Assembly (NCBI GenBank): GCA_031292575.1
Contig: JARLGX010000026.1
Location: 1-64,000 of the forward strand
From: Paludibacter sp.
GTDB lineage: Bacteria; Bacteroidota; Bacteroidia; Bacteroidales; Paludibacteraceae
DNA length: 64,000 nt
Reading direction: 5' to 3'
The stretch's first letter is position 1. Every line of letters begins with the position of its first letter. Positions 18,700 through 26,804 of the stretch are shown here, piece after piece. The position numbers and the translations under genes were made by a program. The notes under the pieces were generated by a model that worked only from the letters and a program-made list of their open reading frames with translations, did no database searches and was not told the DNA's origin.

Positions 18700-19605
18700 A
18701 TGAATGATGACTATAAAAAACAGGTTGCATTGCTGTTAAAGATACTGCCGGAAGTTGCTGCAGAAAAAAGCTTTGCTTTGCATGGTGGAACTGCCATAAA
18801 TCTGTTTGAATTAGATATGCCACGACTTTCAATAGATATTGACCTGACATTTACAACTATTGGAGAAAGAGAAAAAGATCTACAAACAATTCGAGTGTTA
18901 TTGGAAGAATTAAAAGTAAGAATCCAGAAGAGAATACCTAATATTATATTTTCTGACCCAATAGTGGCATCGGAAAATTTAAAGATAAATTGTGTAACAA
19001 AAGATGCAACCGTCAAAATCGAAGTAAATCAAATAAACAGAGGATTAATGGCACCAACCAGGCTTATGCCTTTGTGCGAAAAGACACAAGAAGAATTTGA
19101 TAGTTTTTGTGAAATGTCGGTTGTTTCAACAGAACAATTATGGGGTGGCAAAATAATTGCAGCTTTAGACAGACAGCATCCCAGAGATTTATTTGATATA
19201 AATAATATGTTGGCAGCAATTGGTTTTACCGATGACATTAAAAAGGGATTTATGTTTTTCTTATTGTGCAGTAAACGACCTATCCATGAGGTGTTAGATC
19301 CACTGTTTATAAATCAGGAGAATGTGTTTAGTAGTCAGTTTGATGGAATGACAGATGAAACATACACATATGAAAAATATGAAGAAGTTAGGATTCAATT
19401 AATAGAGACTATTCGTAAAAGCCTGAGCAAAGAGGACAAAGATTCCTTGCTAGCTTTTGCCAAAGGAGAGCCAAATTGGGATAATGTAGATTATAGCACA
19501 TACCCGGCTGTGAGGTGGAAATTATTAAATATAGACAAACTTAAAAAAGCCGATCCTGAAAAATTTCAAGAACAGATTACTTTGTTAGAGCAGATTTTAT
19601 TTTAA
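18700..19605 (+). CDS. abiEii: AbiEii-type nucleotidyltransferase toxin
   Basis: This 301-residue protein carries the nucleotidyltransferase signature of AbiEii/AbiGii: FALHGGTAINLFEL near residues 25-38 (GG with following Thr/Asn) and RLSIDIDLTF near 43-52 holding the two catalytic aspartates. Later motifs are EVNQINRG and STEQLWGGKIIAALDRQHPRDLFD, the latter typical of the family and supplying the conserved K and D residues. The enzymes transfer nucleotides to an RNA target and arrest growth. The gene is intact and directly downstream of its antitoxin. Confidence 0.93.
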   Translation: MNDDYKKQVALLLKILPEVAAEKSFALHGGTAINLFELDMPRLSIDIDLTFTTIGEREKDLQTIRVLLEELKVRIQKRIPNIIFSDPIVASENLKINCVTKDATVKIEVNQINRGLMAPTRLMPLCEKTQEEFDSFCEMSVVSTEQLWGGKIIAALDRQHPRDLFDINNMLAAIGFTDDIKKGFMFFLLCSKRPIHEVLDPLFINQENVFSSQFDGMTDETYTYEKYEEVRIQLIETIRKSLSKEDKDSLLAFAKGEPNWDNVDYSTYPAVRWKLLNIDKLKKADPEKFQEQITLLEQILF

Positions 19606-20017
19606 TATTCCTCCTCCATTTTGCGGAGAAGAGCCATTTTTAGTGTGTCAATGAATTTAGTGGGGTTGGATCTTATTTTAATTTCGAGAAAACTTTAAAA
19701 AGTTCAAAAATGCGTTTTCTTTGATTTAGGCACAAGATGTTCATTGATTTAACTACTTGATTATAAATGCATTTAGAACAAATTCGGGCACCCGAAACTT
19801 TTTTCTTTAAGTACCCGAATAGGTTACCTAAAAATTGGGTTCAATTGAATATTTTGGTGTTCTTTTAGAAACATAAGAATCTTAAAATCATTGATTTTCA
19901 AACTTTCACTTTAAATTGAAATGGTTTTATAGAGCTGATTATCTAAGGAGCTCCACAATAAACAACAAAAGCCTCCCCAATTAAGGGAAAGCTCTACTTA
20001 ATGAGATAAAACAGATA
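19606..20017. other. Intergenic stretch with hairpin and CRISPR-repeat-like 14-mer
   Basis: No gene is visible. TTCGGG-CA-CCCGAA at 19783-19796, followed by a T-rich run, is a possible terminator. At 19834-19847 the minus strand reads CAATTGAACCCAAT, identical over 14 bases to the centre of the CRISPR repeat, but without the 3' handle and without a second copy. Confidence 0.5.
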
Positions 20018-20194
20018 TTACTTCTTTGAATTTTCTATTGATGATTTTCTGAACTCTTTCAATAATTTCTCCAATTCCAAAGAAGCTTTACGGGCACGAG
20101 AACCGGCAGCTTTAACACCTTTTTCTACTTGTAAATTTGCATCAATTGCAAAAGCTTCAAATTCAACTTTAATTTTGTTTACTAATTTTTCCAT
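20018..20194 (-). CDS. Histone H1-like small protein (Hc1 family)
   Basis: A short gene of 58 residues reads MEKLVNKIKVEFEAFAIDAN at its start, then VEKGVKAAGSRARKASLELE and a basic tail ending ENSKK. This matches the small Hc1-like histone proteins common in Bacteroidota, which bind DNA non-specifically through lysine- and arginine-rich helices and contain the AAGSRARKAS motif. A perfect -7 box lies 59 bp upstream. It is a stand-alone gene on the strand opposite to its neighbours and has normal family length. The function is by family analogy. Confidence 0.9.
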   Translation of the reverse strand: MEKLVNKIKVEFEAFAIDANLQVEKGVKAAGSRARKASLELEKLLKEFRKSSIENSKK

Positions 20195-20222
20195 TTTCGA
20201 TTAATTTTAAGTTTATAATTGG

Positions 20223-20260
20223 CTGTAGGTATTACAGTCGATAAATTTCATGCAAATATA
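20223..20260 (-). promoter_or_regulatory. Promoter region of the histone-like gene
   Basis: On the minus strand TATATTTG (20260-20253) is a perfect Bacteroidota -7 box. Between it and the start codon, CTGTA and TACAG (20223-20227 and 20233-20237) form a 5-bp inverted repeat that could be an operator. No clear -33 element is seen. Confidence 0.5.
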
Positions 20261-20455
20261 ATCAATTAAGGATAATTTAAGTATCTATCTTGCTGAAAAT
20301 TGTCATCAAACAAACAATCTATTTCTTCCCTTATTACATTTCAACCAGTTGTCACCATTCCACATATGGAAGTTGATGTTACAAATTAAGTGTACTTTGA
20401 CTTTAAGTTTCATAAATTCTATTTATCAGCCATGTAAACTATGAATTTTTCTGTT

Positions 20456-20463
20456 TATATTTG
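20456..20463 (+). promoter_or_regulatory. -7 promoter box for the 147-residue gene
   Basis: TATATTTG is a perfect Bacteroidota -7 box 33 bp before the start codon at 20496. The -33 element is not obvious. Confidence 0.5.
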
Positions 20464-20495
20464 CTTTAAGTTTACACTAAAAAAACTTCAACTAT

Positions 20496-20939
20496 ATGAC
20501 TGCTCAAATTGGCGATAAAATTAGTTACATCGGACAAGAATATGTATTAGCATCCGAACCCCTATCCCCTTATTTATACAGCAACAAGATTGAAAAGCTA
20601 TTCATCGGATTCAATTCTGCCTGCTACAGGGGATATTATGCTACCTGGAAAATTGAAAACAAAAGCCTTTATTTGATGGATATCGAATCGCCTGCTTCTT
20701 TAAAAAATGAAGATGCAGATAAAATGGAAGAACAACGATCTGCCATGAATACCCTATTTCCAGGACAGACTAAAATCTTTGCAGATTGGGTTAACGGGAA
20801 GTTGAAAATTCAATCAGGCAAAATTTTAAAATATGTACCTATGGGATATGAATCTGTATATGAAAGTGACCTGTTTCTCACCTTTGAAAATGGGATATTA
20901 GTGAACGAAAAAGTCGTCATTAACACTCCAACAGAATAA
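20496..20939 (+). CDS. Conserved hypothetical protein, about 147 residues
   Basis: A soluble protein beginning MTAQIGDKISYIGQEY, with the phrase ACYRGYYATWKIEN near residues 45-58 and ENGILVNE near the end. I recall related small proteins in several bacterial groups that share the start, the CxRGY-WxI core and the terminal ENGxLV motif, but no function. It has its own promoter box and is followed by a terminator, so it is a single-gene unit within the defence-rich region; whether it takes part in defence is unknown. Confidence 0.75.
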   Translation: MTAQIGDKISYIGQEYVLASEPLSPYLYSNKIEKLFIGFNSACYRGYYATWKIENKSLYLMDIESPASLKNEDADKMEEQRSAMNTLFPGQTKIFADWVNGKLKIQSGKILKYVPMGYESVYESDLFLTFENGILVNEKVVINTPTE

Positions 20940-21028
20940 GATTTATAGCTTAGAAAAACGAATAAGAACCAAATACAAATTTTCTGTTCACTATAACTTT
21001 ACCACTATCAAAACCTAAAATGGTTATG
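20940..21028. other. Short intergenic stretch
   Basis: AT-rich sequence between the hypothetical gene and its terminator; nothing further is seen. The following stretch from 21066 to 21319 is likewise AT-rich and without a gene. Confidence 0.4.
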
Positions 21029-21065
21029 ATTCCCGACAACTAATAATTTGTTGGGAATTTTTTAT
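21029..21065 (+). terminator. Rho-independent terminator
   Basis: ATTCCC-ACAA and TTGT-GGGAAT form a stem (one mismatch) with an AT-rich loop, followed by TTTTTT. It ends the 147-residue gene's transcript. Confidence 0.8.
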
Positions 21066-21319
21066 TCAGGACACAATGCTAGATAGAGTTTCATTTTCAA
21101 TTGATTTAAATAGCAGAATAGAATAATGATGCATATCACAAGTATCGATTTTTTGCAATGATTCAATAACAACGTTTATAGCCAAGCTTGTATACCCCAA
21201 ATTCCAAGCTCAATTCAAAGTTTATATTGATTTCAACTAGTTTCAATAAAAACTTGCAAAGAAAGTTTTTATCTTTCACGTTAAATACTTTATCTCAATT
21301 GAAAATAAAGCACAAATAC

Positions 21320-21350
21320 TTTGCATTTTGTGAAGTTATAATTATCTTTG
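21320..21350 (+). promoter_or_regulatory. Promoter of higBA
   Basis: TTTG at 21320-21323, a 19-nt spacer and TATCTTTG at 21343-21350 match the Bacteroidota consensus exactly in both boxes and spacing. The higB start lies 18 bp downstream. Confidence 0.8.
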
Positions 21351-21368
21351 CACATTGATAAACTGAAA

Positions 21369-21662
21369 ATGAGAATAAGGAATAGAGAGATTTTAGACAA
21401 ATTTGTAAAGAAACACGCTGATTCGGCTAAAGCTCTACAAAAATTCATAGAAATTGTTGAAGAAGCTGAATGGCATAATTTAAACGATATTAAATTAAAT
21501 TTCAATTCGGTAGATTATGTTACTAATGAGCGATATGTATTTGACATCAGAGGAAATAAGTATAGAGTTATTGCAGTAATTATTTTTATTGGTGGAGTTT
21601 TTTCGATACGGTTTGTAGGTACACATACTGAATATAGCAAGATAGATGCTAAACAGATTTAA
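21369..21662 (+). CDS. higB: HigB-type mRNA interferase toxin
   Basis: The ATG at 21369 (MRIRNREILDKFVKKH) gives 97 residues; an upstream in-frame TTG overlaps the promoter and is unlikely. The RelE-like fold of the HigB_toxin family is indicated by FDIRGNKYRVIAVI, the beta-strand segment IRFVGTHTEY and the final KID. HigB enzymes cleave ribosome-bound mRNA. The antitoxin gene begins 18 bp after its stop, giving the toxin-first order typical of higBA. Confidence 0.92.
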   Translation: MRIRNREILDKFVKKHADSAKALQKFIEIVEEAEWHNLNDIKLNFNSVDYVTNERYVFDIRGNKYRVIAVIIFIGGVFSIRFVGTHTEYSKIDAKQI

Positions 21663-21680
21663 TAGAAAGGAAAAAAAATT

Positions 21681-22097
21681 ATGGAAAAAAAATTTATTGA
21701 TATTACAGAAATTCATACACCTGAATTATTTAAACAAGTGTCTGAATATACCGATGCATTGATTGAAGAAGCAACGGCTAACGGTTCTTTGACTGAACAA
21801 GCAGCAGATAATGAATATACTCGTGAAATTGGGCGTGTCGGGCGTATGTGTGCTGATTATGAAAGTCTGTACTTGAAATTTGAGCACTTGAAATTTAAAT
21901 CACCATTGGTAATTTCCATCGAAAACGAAATGGAAAAACGCCATATTAAACAACGTCAAACTGCCGTATTACTCGATGTAAAAGAATCTACCTTTAGCCA
22001 GATAATGACCGGTAAACGACCAGTGTCAATGCGTATGGCTAAACGCCTATACAAAGAATTAAATATAGATCCGGGACTTATTTTGGAGTTTTCGTAA
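21681..22097 (+). CDS. higA: HigA-type HTH antitoxin
   Basis: This 138-residue protein ends with a helix-turn-helix domain (about residues 75-138): HIKQRQTAVLLDVKESTFSQ followed by IMTGKRPVSMRMAKRLYKEL, the usual HigA form. The N-terminal half (EYTDALIEEATANGSL) is the extension that binds toxin in this Bacteroidota branch. It should neutralise HigB and repress the upstream promoter. A strong terminator follows 32 bp after the stop. Confidence 0.92.
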   Translation: MEKKFIDITEIHTPELFKQVSEYTDALIEEATANGSLTEQAADNEYTREIGRVGRMCADYESLYLKFEHLKFKSPLVISIENEMEKRHIKQRQTAVLLDVKESTFSQIMTGKRPVSMRMAKRLYKELNIDPGLILEFS

Positions 22098-22129
22098 ATA
22101 ATACTTCTGACTGTTAAATTATCAATTCG

Positions 22130-22172
22130 CCGCCTTTGCAAAGAAATATGTAAAGGCGGTTTTATTTTTTTT
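22130..22172 (+). terminator. Strong rho-independent terminator after higA
   Basis: CCGCCTTTGC (22130-22139) pairs with GTAAAGGCGG (22150-22159) across a 10-nt loop, followed by a long T-rich tail. It ends the higBA transcript. Confidence 0.92.
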
Positions 22173-22312
22173 ATCTATTCACAGAATTAAGTTCAGCTAT
22201 TCCATTTTAAAAATACTAATTACGGATAGTACTTCAAATGATTTTTGCACTTGTGTTCCAATAATTTAAATTGATCCATAATACCGTTGTATAACTAGGC
22301 TTTGTATTACAA

Positions 22313-22333
22313 CAGTCAGTTTAAAACTGACTG
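22313..22333. repeat. Perfect 21-nt palindrome downstream of mobC
   Basis: CAGTCAGTTT and AAACTGACTG flank a central A. It sits 31 bp beyond the mobC stop. There is no T run on the minus-strand side, so it is more likely a protein-binding or junction site than a terminator. The remaining bases from 22173 to 22363 show nothing else. Confidence 0.6.
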
Positions 22334-22363
22334 AATCAATATGAAACATAACTATCTAAACTC

Positions 22364-24367
22364 TTATTTCTTCACCAAATGACTTAATTCAGGATTGTTT
22401 CTGATTCGTTCCATCTCGTCCGTGATAATCTGGGCAACTTCTTGTTTAATCCGATGATAATTTTCATCAATAATTTGCTTTTGTATATCGATACCATCAC
22501 TATCAACAAAGGAGGCTATTTCTGGAATTAATTTATAGCCTTTGGTTTCGGCGGCTACTTTCGCATTATCAACCACGATTTCAGCATGGAAAATCTTCTG
22601 TTCAATCCGTTCCTCAAAATTATCGGAAACCGCACCTACAAACATCCCCTGAGATAGATTACTAATCTTTGAAGCTGGAATAAGACTATCCATTTGCGTG
22701 CTGATGGAAGTTGATTTATCCTGCCTGTTAATAGTCAATGACTGGCGTTTTTGTAAAACTTTTCCAAATCGTTCCGATAGGTTTTTGGCTGTTTCACCCA
22801 CCACTTGTCCACTGAAAATATTTCCGACCGTATTTTGAATTACTTTCGCTTCTTTGTCCCCGTAATCCCGGATCAACTGACTGTAATCCTGAAATCCCAG
22901 GCATACGGCTACTTTATTACTTCGGGCAGTGGCAATCAGGTTATCCAGCCCTCTGAAATAAATCGTCGGTAACTCATCGATAATCACCGAGCTTTTAAGT
23001 TGCCCTTTCTTATTAATCAGTTTTACAATACGGCTGTTATACAATCCGAGTGCTGCCGAATAAATATTTTGCCGGTCGGGATTATTCCCTACACACAGGA
23101 TCTTGGGCTCATCTGGATTGTTTATGTCCAGGCTAAAATCATCACCGGTCATCACCCAGTACAATTGGGGAGAAATCATCCGTGATAACGGAATTTTGGC
23201 GGAAGCAATTTGCCCTTGTAATTGGTCTTGTGCACCTCCTTCCCAAGCATCCATAAAAGGAGACAGGTAATTTTCCAATTCAGGGTACGATGTCAGAATG
23301 GTAAAGGTATCGGCATAGCGCTTATTCAAAAATTCAATGGCATGGGGAAAGGTACAATAAATACCCCCTTTGTATATTTTCAGGTACCAGATAATGGCAG
23401 CCAACAGGATGATTGGTGATTCCACGAAAAAATCACCTTGTTTTTGAATCCAGGTACGGTTGAGGTTAAGCATAATGGTATAAGCACTTTCATACGCGTC
23501 GCTGATGTCTGTCATAAATTCAGGGTTTATGGGGTTACATCGATGACTTTTCCTGGGATTGTCAAAGTTGATTACATAGAATTTTGGAGATACGTTATAT
23601 TTATCGCGATGTTTAAGCAAATGATTATAAGCTATCGTGGATAGATCATCAAACTTGAAATCATAGATGTACATGGCAAAGCCTTTTTCTATTTGCTGCT
23701 TGATAAAATTATTGATTACTGCGTATGATTTTCCACTTCCCGGAGTACCCAACACAGCGGTTGCTCTAAATGGATTCACTATATTTATCCAACCATCAAA
23801 CTGTTTGTTCTGATACCAAAATTTAGTCGGCAGGTTGACCGAATACTCATTTTCCATCAACCGGATTTCTTGCATAAAGCTTTCATTCTTGTTATTGAAA
23901 ACATCATCCATTAGATTATTTTTTAATAACCTACTCATATACAAACCACCCATCATCAAACAACTGTAACCTATCGTACAGGATGAAATATACAAGGTCA
24001 CATTGGCAATTTTTGGTAAAGGCAGAGTAAGTATCCACCAATTAAGAAAGAATAGTTGTCCACCCACAATCAACAATACATTGATTTTGGTCCAGGAAAT
24101 TTTTTCTTCTTTCACTCCTCTGGTTCCCAGACAGGACAATGCCAGAAAAACCAGTGCGAACAACTTTGTCCACAATACAGAAGAAAACAATCCGGTTGTT
24201 CGCTGAAAATTAAGCAGAACCTTATTAAGAACATTGTTTGTTAGGTTCCACACTAAAAAACCTTCAAAACAAAACCAGTAAATATTCATCAGTACGAATA
24301 CGATACTGATAGCCCGCATAAATTCCATCACTTTTGCCAAGCCTCTTAAATCATCTTCCTGTTGCAT
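22364..24367 (-). CDS. mobC: MobC/TraG-type VirD4 coupling ATPase
   Basis: This 667-residue protein has four predicted N-terminal membrane segments (about residues 18-38, 64-82, 95-115 and 122-145) and then a cytoplasmic ATPase with Walker A GTPGSGKS at 207-214. Other supports are the YIYDFKFDDLS strand following it, the SSVIIDELPTIYF Walker B region and VCLGFQDYSQL. It is the type IV coupling protein that delivers the relaxase-DNA complex to the mating pore. It is the last gene of the minus-strand mob operon, 74 bp after mobB, and appears intact. Confidence 0.93.
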   Translation of the reverse strand: MQQEDDLRGLAKVMEFMRAISIVFVLMNIYWFCFEGFLVWNLTNNVLNKVLLNFQRTTGLFSSVLWTKLFALVFLALSCLGTRGVKEEKISWTKINVLLIVGGQLFFLNWWILTLPLPKIANVTLYISSCTIGYSCLMMGGLYMSRLLKNNLMDDVFNNKNESFMQEIRLMENEYSVNLPTKFWYQNKQFDGWINIVNPFRATAVLGTPGSGKSYAVINNFIKQQIEKGFAMYIYDFKFDDLSTIAYNHLLKHRDKYNVSPKFYVINFDNPRKSHRCNPINPEFMTDISDAYESAYTIMLNLNRTWIQKQGDFFVESPIILLAAIIWYLKIYKGGIYCTFPHAIEFLNKRYADTFTILTSYPELENYLSPFMDAWEGGAQDQLQGQIASAKIPLSRMISPQLYWVMTGDDFSLDINNPDEPKILCVGNNPDRQNIYSAALGLYNSRIVKLINKKGQLKSSVIIDELPTIYFRGLDNLIATARSNKVAVCLGFQDYSQLIRDYGDKEAKVIQNTVGNIFSGQVVGETAKNLSERFGKVLQKRQSLTINRQDKSTSISTQMDSLIPASKISNLSQGMFVGAVSDNFEERIEQKIFHAEIVVDNAKVAAETKGYKLIPEIASFVDSDGIDIQKQIIDENYHRIKQEVAQIITDEMERIRNNPELSHLVKK

Positions 24368-24441
24368 ATACTTTTATTTGATTTGGTTGATTGTTGCTAA
24401 TTGCTTGTTGTTAGTTGTTTGATTTAATTTGAAATTTAATA

Positions 24442-25704
24442 TTATTTCAACCGTCTTATCCGCTTTTTCTTTTTTCTCATTCTTCGAATAAATGCTTCCT
24501 CTTCGGGATCAACTCCCGGGTTATCCGAACTAAAGAGATTGAGAAATGAGCCTATGCCGGTATTGGTCTCTCGTTGAGGAACGAAGTCTGACTCAATCGA
24601 GTGTCCGATACCGGTAGTATATGGTTGCTGCGATTGCTGTGGTTGCTTCTCACTTTCCAAGTGAGGTGCATTGAACAGCTCATTGAATCTATTCGCCGAA
24701 AATTCTTTCCCCATCCTTGAACCATTGAGTACGCATTTGTTTTGATGATCTATAAATGTTACCCCATATATTCTGCCGGTTTCATTGTGTCTGAATACGA
24801 CATTGATTCCATTTTGTTTCAGTGCAATTTGCAACTTCTCCAGTCCAGGTTGCTGCTGCAGAACTTTTGTGACAACGGCTTTCGTTCGTGCTGTAAGCTG
24901 TTTTTCTTTGATGATTGTACCTGACTGTTGCATGTGTTTTTGGATGGCTTCGTAACCCACCTGCTTTCCAAAAAGGGAAGACTTAAAAGGTTTGCCAACT
25001 CGTTCTCCCCTATCATCGAGAGCTGAATAGACCAATCCGGCATACGATTTCTCTCCAACTCTACCGCTGATTTCTTCCACTGAAATATTGTACAAGGATA
25101 GCAAGGCATTGTATTCTCCCATACTTTGAAAGAGGTAGGATTTTGCCATCGGACGAATCACGCCAGCCAATTGAGCTTTCAGATTTTTCTCCCCATATTG
25201 GATTGGTTTGATTGGGAATTCAGCTTGTCGGTCTTTCTTATCAGCCGGTATCAGGTGATATTGTTGTTCCAGTTTTCGACAAATCTCCATGGATTTTCGA
25301 TTTTCAAAATTATGATCCAGTTTCTTACCGTTTTCGTCTACCCGAACCGATACAATGTGCAGGTGATGACGCTCAATATCTTCGTGCTTATATACAATGA
25401 AAGGCTGGTTACCGTAACCCAGTTTTTGCATATACTCCTGTGCAAGTTTCGATAATTGGGTATCGGTCAAATTGTCTTTCGGGTTCGGATTCAACGAAAT
25501 GTGCAGAATCGATTTTTCCGTTTTCTTGTTAGCTGCCAAATATGGTTCAAAAGATTGGATACAAGCTCCAATTTTATATATTCCATCCTGTGGTTCTATC
25601 ATTCGGTTGACCAAAAGAACTTTAGCCTGTTGATTATCCATCTTCTTTTGGTTATAGGCAAGTGCTGAAAAAATGGAAGTCCCTGAACTTATTTTAGCTA
25701 CCAT
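24442..25704 (-). CDS. mobB: Relaxase MobB (MobP-like)
   Basis: A 420-residue relaxase/mobilization nuclease. The N terminus has a tyrosine in SALAYNQKK (about residue 17), a candidate nicking residue, and the metal-binding histidines are in SILHISLNPNP and in KHEDIERHHLHIVSVRVD (three-His motif, about residues 105-122). A basic C terminus ends RRMRKKKKRIRRLK. The enzyme nicks oriT and leads the strand into the recipient. It starts six bases after the mobA stop. The family is the usual relaxase of Bacteroides conjugative transposons. Confidence 0.93.
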   Translation of the reverse strand: MVAKISSGTSIFSALAYNQKKMDNQQAKVLLVNRMIEPQDGIYKIGACIQSFEPYLAANKKTEKSILHISLNPNPKDNLTDTQLSKLAQEYMQKLGYGNQPFIVYKHEDIERHHLHIVSVRVDENGKKLDHNFENRKSMEICRKLEQQYHLIPADKKDRQAEFPIKPIQYGEKNLKAQLAGVIRPMAKSYLFQSMGEYNALLSLYNISVEEISGRVGEKSYAGLVYSALDDRGERVGKPFKSSLFGKQVGYEAIQKHMQQSGTIIKEKQLTARTKAVVTKVLQQQPGLEKLQIALKQNGINVVFRHNETGRIYGVTFIDHQNKCVLNGSRMGKEFSANRFNELFNAPHLESEKQPQQSQQPYTTGIGHSIESDFVPQRETNTGIGSFLNLFSSDNPGVDPEEEAFIRRMRKKKKRIRRLK

Positions 25705-25710
25705 AGTTGA

Positions 25711-26193
25711 TCATTCCTCTTGCTCGTTAGCAGTATTCGACAAAGGTTCCTGTAGGTTCACGCCATATATTTTATACTCTAGCTCCTGAATCAGATCCAT
25801 AATTTGACGGTTCAATAGTACCAATTCCAAGGTTGCTTTTTCCAGTTTTGATATAAAAATAAGGGCTTTCTTCTCTCCAAAATTTGTTTTTAGGGCTTTC
25901 ACTGCCTGATTATAATTCACACCGATAGCCCTATATTGTGCATAAAATGTGGTTAATCGCATATAAAAATCCAGGGTTCCCTTATCCATTTTGACTACCC
26001 TTAGGGTTTTATTGAAGATACAAGTCGTAATAAAATGTGCTTTCACGCGCATTCCCGACTCTTCAAAACGAGTCAAAAAAGAAGCATTATCGATCTCATT
26101 CAGACTGATCGTATACCGGAATTTAGCCGGGAATGATTTTGGATTCCGACCCATATTGCCTTTAACAGGCTTCTTTGTCTCTTCTTTTTTCAT
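25711..26193 (-). CDS. mobA: Relaxosome accessory protein MobA
   Basis: This 160-residue basic protein carries an N-terminal ribbon-helix-helix-like region (FRYTISLNEIDNASFLTRFE) and a helical tail with TTFYAQYRAIGVNYNQAVKAL, the recurrent motif of plasmid mobilisation relaxosome proteins (MobC/BfmA-like). It would bind the oriT next to it and position the relaxase. It is first in the mob operon and transcribed away from the palindromic region at 26243-26354. Confidence 0.9.
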   Translation of the reverse strand: MKKEETKKPVKGNMGRNPKSFPAKFRYTISLNEIDNASFLTRFEESGMRVKAHFITTCIFNKTLRVVKMDKGTLDFYMRLTTFYAQYRAIGVNYNQAVKALKTNFGEKKALIFISKLEKATLELVLLNRQIMDLIQELEYKIYGVNLQEPLSNTANEQEE

Positions 26194-26242
26194 ACCTGTT
26201 GAATTTTAAAACGAGCAATTTGCTCCATTAGATCATTTTTCT

Positions 26243-26354
26243 AACGCACCGACTTCGGAGGCTGCGTTTCTCCCTGAAAGGGCAAGTCATTTTGAGATGC
26301 TGAAAGAATTTCAAGCATCTCAAAATACAACTTGCCATTTGCTTTTTGCAAATG
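26243..26354. other. Probable oriT: clustered inverted repeats
   Basis: Three inverted repeats lie between mobA and traA. AACGCA (26243-26248) pairs with TGCGTT (26263-26268) with an inner CGA/TCG. GGCAAGT (26281-26287) pairs with ACTTGCC (26330-26336), enclosing ATTTTGAGATGCT (26289-26301) with AGCATCTCAAAAT (26314-26326). CATTTGC (26336-26342) pairs with GCAAATG (26348-26354). In this element family oriT lies just upstream of mobA. The nick site is not identified. Confidence 0.6.
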
Positions 26355-26645
26355 TGGTTAGCCTGATTGACTGCCTTTGTAATTCTACCAGACTTGCCTT
26401 TCTGATTGGAAGTGCAAAATTATAAATGATTTAAAAGCTTTACTATAGTGGATCACTGGACAAACAAAGTCATATTGAGCCAAGTGAAGACAGGTTGAAA
26501 AAGGGATTCTTTTTCTGATTTTCTTTGCGGGCAATATTGTTTCAACGCTTTCTTAACATCAATAATTCCTGATAGATCGAGCGAACCATTGCATGTCCCT
26601 AATCGATCATTCTAGGTTTCCTACATGAATGGACTTTTGTATTCT

Positions 26646-26709
26646 TGAACTCACGAACTCATGAATTCTTGAACTCATGAACTCTTGAACTCTTGAACTC
26701 ATGAACTCA
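26646..26709. repeat. Eight-unit 8-bp tandem repeat
   Basis: Eight adjacent copies of TGAACTCW run without gaps (units 1, 4, 7 and 8 TGAACTCA; 5 and 6 TGAACTCT; unit 2 CGAACTCA; unit 3 TGAATTCT). It lies 95 bp before traA, so it may be a regulatory site or a slippage-prone tract. The remaining spacer from 26355 to 26804 contains no gene. Confidence 0.85.
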
Positions 26710-26804
26710 GTAAAACAGGAATTCAATAAGTCATTCCCAGGCCCATTATTGCATTCAATTAGGCTTTGATTCAATACAACTATCCTTATTTAAAAACATA
26801 AAAA

